Below the pieces are notes generated by a model, which saw only the letters and a list, made by a program, of their open reading frames with translations, did not search any database and was not told the DNA's origin. A stretch of DNA of 64,000 nucleotides from NCBI GenBank assembly GCA_028689585.1, contig JAQVCW010000019.1, positions 1 through 64,000 on the forward strand, given 5' to 3'. The position numbers were made by a program, and so were the translations under genes. Position 1 is the stretch's first letter. Each line of letters starts with the position of its first letter. This document shows, in pieces, positions 60,669-64,000 of the stretch. The DNA comes from Lachnospiraceae bacterium (lineage in GTDB: Bacteria > Bacillota > Clostridia > Lachnospirales > Lachnospiraceae).

Positions 60669-62375
60669 TTAAATCTGCGGCACCGAAGCCGGACGCAGCG
60701 GATCCCATGCTTTGCTCACATCAAACAGATCGGAAAGCATGTCCGGATTATAAAACATCCTGTATCCATCAATATTTCTTCTGGCCTGGCGGACATAATT
60801 GCTCCGTAGCTGTACCCAGTATTCGGCGGAATCCACGCCGCAGAAAAAATCAAATCCTTTCGATTTAAGATAATCGAACCGGTCACCGGAATAGTCCGGC
60901 ACGCCGCCGATATCTCCTCCAAATGCATAGATCAGCGTATCCGTATCCCCGATCAGCGGCTTCACGCGTTCATCCCATTTATCCGTATCCGCTTTAAACT
61001 GGTCAAAGGTGGTGGAATTTTCTCCCAGCCCCACATGCCCCCAGGTATGACTGGCAAAAATCCATCCATCCTTTTTCATGGCTTCCGCTACCTTTTTTGC
61101 CTCGGCGCATTCTTTCTCGTAGTCCGCCTCACTGAAATTCGGATTCTCCTGGAAGAATATTTCCTGATAGCCGTCCAGATTTTCTCTGGTCTGATAGCTG
61201 ACATCCGTGCGGTATCCCAGGATGCCGTCATAGCCGGTCAGAGCCACATAACCCTTGGCTCCCCTGTAGGAAAAGTCCGGATGTTCCTCCAGGAAGCGGT
61301 CAATCAGCGGAACCATATCATAATCACCCACAGAAATGCTTCCGTCCTCTTCTATATATTCATTCCGAATAGCCCCATTTTCATCCACCACCAGCTTTGA
61401 GGCAAATCCGTCACCATCCATATAGTGATAATAGCATACATCATCCTGTGACAGCACAAATGGCTTTTTCCCCTGCGGCAGCATGATACTGCCCGCGGAA
61501 AATTCCTTTTCGCCCTGAGCATTCGTCGCAGCCGATACCATATCATACAGCGTAACCAGCACATAACCATTATCATACATCTGCTGGATAATGCTGTTGA
61601 ATTCATCAATCGTCACCATATATTGATTATATCCATCCTCATACTGATCACCGTCAAAAGCCTTTTTCGCATCCTTGATCAAGGTATGGAAAAATACATG
61701 GGTAATCTGCTCTATCGGATAAGGCTCGCAGGTGGATTTCGTGGCCTGATAGCTTCGAACCGCATCCTGCATGGCCGTGCTGTCGTTATATGCGGATGAT
61801 TTCTGAAGCAGTTCAGAAGCCGCATCATAGTCATACATTGCCGCCATACGGTCCGCTGCTGCAATCAGTTCCCCTTCTGTAGAACCCGGCTTTTGGATTC
61901 CCGGAAGGACTCCCATCAGTTGATTTTTCAGACTGGCCGATTCCGCTGACTCTACCACAGTTGTCGTATTCGCAGCGACAGCAGTCTCATTCGGGCTATC
62001 CGCGGATGTGCCTGCCGCTGCTGCAGAAGTTCCTGTTCCGTCCTCTGCCGCTCCCGTATTTTCAGAACCGCCTTCCGCCAAAGCAGTACCCGTGCCGCTG
62101 CCAGCACCTGCCGCCGGCGCTTCCGTCATCTTTTCAGTCATGAACTTCAGCCTGGACTGCGTCTCTCCCTGGGCGAGCTGCGCCAGTTCTCCTTTTTGAT
62201 ATGTGTGCGCACTATAATAATTCTGCCATACCAGCGCCGCCACAAGGACAACACAAAGAACCCCCAGGACGATCTCCAGACGTTTTATGACCGGATTGTT
62301 CCGGTTCGGATTACGTCTTTTCCGCCTTGTATTCTGCCTTTTATCCACACCTTTTTTATTATTCCCCCGTACCAT
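60669..62375 (-). CDS. Membrane-anchored polysaccharide deacetylase-like protein, paralogue
   Basis: Starts MVRGNNKKGVDKRQ after GGAG, ten codons inside a longer frame. Same plan as the neighbour at 59007-60539: basic start, membrane helix (residues about 33-51), low-complexity Gly/Thr/Ala linker, helical region, then a deacetylase domain with FVLSQDDVCYYHYMDGDG and FASHTWGHVG. The two proteins are alike over the last 400 residues but have unrelated linkers, so they arose by tandem duplication and have diverged. Confidence 0.82.
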   Translation of the reverse strand: MVRGNNKKGVDKRQNTRRKRRNPNRNNPVIKRLEIVLGVLCVVLVAALVWQNYYSAHTYQKGELAQLAQGETQSRLKFMTEKMTEAPAAGAGSGTGTALAEGGSENTGAAEDGTGTSAAAAGTSADSPNETAVAANTTTVVESAESASLKNQLMGVLPGIQKPGSTEGELIAAADRMAAMYDYDAASELLQKSSAYNDSTAMQDAVRSYQATKSTCEPYPIEQITHVFFHTLIKDAKKAFDGDQYEDGYNQYMVTIDEFNSIIQQMYDNGYVLVTLYDMVSAATNAQGEKEFSAGSIMLPQGKKPFVLSQDDVCYYHYMDGDGFASKLVVDENGAIRNEYIEEDGSISVGDYDMVPLIDRFLEEHPDFSYRGAKGYVALTGYDGILGYRTDVSYQTRENLDGYQEIFFQENPNFSEADYEKECAEAKKVAEAMKKDGWIFASHTWGHVGLGENSTTFDQFKADTDKWDERVKPLIGDTDTLIYAFGGDIGGVPDYSGDRFDYLKSKGFDFFCGVDSAEYWVQLRSNYVRQARRNIDGYRMFYNPDMLSDLFDVSKAWDPLRPASVPQI

Positions 62376-62502
62376 GTCCGTTCTCCTCTGATCTATCAAC
62401 AAAAATCCCTTTTACCCTTTACTTTATCATCATTCTTCCGCCGTGTAAAGGCAGACATTTACAAAAACAGCGGCCCTTTATGCGCTCCCCTTCACTTTTT
62501 CC

Positions 62503-62531
62503 TTGAATTCAATTTTCCCAAATGGTATGAT
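62503..62531 (+). promoter_or_regulatory. Promoter of the radical SAM gene
   Basis: TTGAAT, 17-base spacer, TATGAT on the plus strand; AAGGAG lies before the ATG at 62591. Confidence 0.7.
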
Positions 62532-62590
62532 ATTAAAAAGCGCCGCTTTGCAATCCGCAGGAGGCTTTATCTTGAAAGGAGTCTTCCATA

Positions 62591-63529
62591 ATGAACTGGG
62601 ATGGAAAGCCCTATCATTCTCTTGATTATGAACTAAAGGAACGTTTTGGGGAAAAAGTATATAAACTCTCCCTGAATGGGGGTATGACCTGCCCCAACCG
62701 GGATGGAACCCTGGGAAGCAGAGGCTGTATTTTCTGCAGCGAAGGCGGTTCCGGAGATTTTGCAGGAACCGCCTGCCAGCCTGTTTCACAGCAGATGGAA
62801 GCGCAAAAAGTTCTGTTGCAGAATAAGCCGCCGGTACAAAAATATATCGCATATTTTCAGGCGTATACCAATACTTATGCGCCTCTGCCTTATTTGAGAC
62901 AGATTTTCACAGAAGCGATCACTCCGCCGGAAATCGCTGCACTGTCCATAGCCACCAGGCCCGACTGCCTTTCTCCTGAAGTCCTGGACCTTCTTGAGGA
63001 GCTAAACCAGATCAAACCGGTTTGGGTTGAGTTGGGACTTCAGACGATTCATCCCGGGACGGCCGCTTTTATCCGGCGCGGTTACCCTCTTTCCTGTTTT
63101 GAGGCTTCCCTGGCCAGGTTAAGAGCCCGGCATCTGGAGGTTATCGTCCACACCATACTCGGGCTTCCCGGTGAGGGGGAAGATGAAATGCTGGAGACCG
63201 TTGATTATCTTGGTCACCAGGACATTCAGGGAATCAAGCTGCAGCTGCTGCATATTTTAAAAAATACCGATCTGGCAGAATACTATCAGGCGCACCCTTT
63301 CAGTGTATTGGCTCTGGATGAATATATCCGGCTGATTATCCGCTGCCTCGAAATCCTGCCCCCGGATATCGTCATTCACCGCCTTACCGGTGACGGCCCC
63401 AGAGATTTGCTGCTGGCTCCCCTCTGGAGTCTGGATAAGCGCCGGGTACTGAACACTCTGCACAAAGAATTAAAAAAGCAGGGGAGCTGGCAGGGGCGTT
63501 TCTATCAAAAGGAGGTATCTTATGTCTGA
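62591..63529 (+). CDS. TIGR01212-type radical SAM protein (YtqA-like)
   Basis: A 312-residue radical SAM enzyme. Cluster Cys residues lie in MTCPNRDGTLGSRGCIFCSEGGSGDF, with the longer spacing before CxxC that marks this group. YFQAYTNTYAPLP, SIATRPDCLSPEVLDLL and VELGLQTIHPGTAAFIRRG are the other conserved blocks. Homologues are widespread, and a tRNA or cofactor modification is often assumed. It overlaps the next gene by eight bases, forming a two-gene plus-strand operon. Confidence 0.92.
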   Translation: MNWDGKPYHSLDYELKERFGEKVYKLSLNGGMTCPNRDGTLGSRGCIFCSEGGSGDFAGTACQPVSQQMEAQKVLLQNKPPVQKYIAYFQAYTNTYAPLPYLRQIFTEAITPPEIAALSIATRPDCLSPEVLDLLEELNQIKPVWVELGLQTIHPGTAAFIRRGYPLSCFEASLARLRARHLEVIVHTILGLPGEGEDEMLETVDYLGHQDIQGIKLQLLHILKNTDLAEYYQAHPFSVLALDEYIRLIIRCLEILPPDIVIHRLTGDGPRDLLLAPLWSLDKRRVLNTLHKELKKQGSWQGRFYQKEVSYV

Positions 63530-64000
63530 ACCATTTACACTTTACAAACTGATTGTTCTTTACATGCTGAAAAAAATTGATTTTGCGCTGACAAATTCCC
63601 AGATTTCGGATTTCATTCTGGAACAGGGCTACACTACTTATTTTACTCTGCAGTCCGTGCTGTCAGAATTGTCCGATTCTGGTCTGGTCCGGCAGGAAAC
63701 CATCCGAAACAGTTCCCACTATACTATTACCTCTGAGGGCGAGGAAACCTTGCGTTTCTTTGAGAACCGGATTTCCAGGACCATTCGCGATGACATCGAC
63801 CGGTATCTGAAAGAAAATAAAATGAAGCTGCGCAATGAGGTATCTGTCCTGGCAGACTATTATCGAAACACCACCAACGAATTTAACGTCCGCTGCCGTG
63901 TGAAAGAAAAATATTCCGACTTAATTGATTTGACACTGACCGTTCCGGATGAAAATCAGGCAAAAGCAATCTGCCAGCAATGGGATAAAAAATGCCAGAT
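63522..64000 (+). CDS. DUF4364-type winged-helix protein, partial
   Basis: Begins MSEPFTLYKLIVLYMLKKID seven bases after GGAGG and runs off the right edge after 159 codons. The N-terminal half is a winged-helix-like fold (ALTNSQISDFILEQGY, LQSVLSELSDSGLV, HYTITSEGEETL), and the second half is mixed alpha/beta. It resembles DUF4364 proteins of Clostridia, thought to be regulators. It overlaps the stop of the radical SAM gene. Confidence 0.8.
   Translation, partial: MSEPFTLYKLIVLYMLKKIDFALTNSQISDFILEQGYTTYFTLQSVLSELSDSGLVRQETIRNSSHYTITSEGEETLRFFENRISRTIRDDIDRYLKENKMKLRNEVSVLADYYRNTTNEFNVRCRVKEKYSDLIDLTLTVPDENQAKAICQQWDKKCQ

Noticed and set aside
62478-62852. Minus-strand 124-codon frame
   Set aside because: Overlaps the start of the radical SAM gene and its promoter; no family features.

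Overview
The window looks like chromosome from a spore-forming gut Firmicute of the Lachnospiraceae (Clostridium cluster XIVa). Supporting signs are DUF6465 and DUF4364 type genes, a YtrA-type GntR regulator in front of clpC, a collagen-like exosporium-type protein, VanZ, TRAP sugar-acid transport, and strong AGGAGG ribosome sites. Almost all genes are on the minus strand, so operons read from right to left.

Left part (1-14700): a two-component system (response regulator, then sensor kinase) lies upstream of a lipoprotein, two ABC-2 permeases and the first codons of an ABC ATPase. Both promoters in this block carry the same direct-repeat box, TGTAAC-N5-TGTAAC, at nearly the same distance from the -10, so the regulator probably controls itself and the exporter. 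Next come a glycosyltransferase and a collagen-like protein, a free-standing phage-type lysis pair (r1t-like holin and a modular lysin), an ABC-F ATPase, a DUF6465 protein and a flavodoxin.

Middle (15000-31300): tRNA-Trp, a YefM-type antitoxin with a decayed YoeB-like toxin, tRNA-Ala(CGC), a strongly palindromic non-coding block, then a GntR-clpC-(unknown)-radA-aroK row, a membrane protein, a purE-purM-purN-purD operon with a clear promoter, an HD-hydrolase/M29-peptidase fusion, and small membrane proteins with VanZ.

Pyrimidine region (31300-41300): pyrC-pyrF-pyrK-pyrD is separated from pyrE by about 5 kb of degraded mobile DNA. That DNA holds an integrase reduced to its two ends, an ORF6N/PLD-like gene with an in-frame TGA, an HTH fragment, a frameshifted relaxase tail, an alpha/beta hydrolase and tnpV. 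It may be bounded by 11-bp direct repeats.

Right part (41500-58800): a sugar-acid cluster with two FCD-type GntR regulators, a TRAP transporter, an enolase-superfamily dehydratase, an FGGY kinase, two KduD-like dehydrogenases, a KduI/IolB-like isomerase, KDPG aldolase, 6-phosphogluconate dehydrogenase, a hydroxyacid dehydrogenase, an IlvD/Edd dehydratase and a KDG kinase. Imported uronates or aldonates appear to be turned into 2-keto-3-deoxygluconate or 6-phosphogluconate and then into central metabolites. The window ends with two related membrane-anchored polysaccharide deacetylases and, on the plus strand, a radical SAM gene overlapping a DUF4364 gene that runs off the end.

A striking background feature is non-coding repeat DNA in the spacers: tandem minisatellites with units of 9, 15, about 30, 38, 45 and 94 bp, and a dispersed element of about 79 bp made of two hairpins that sits just upstream of several genes. 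In both hairpin families, copies differ by paired changes that keep the stems.
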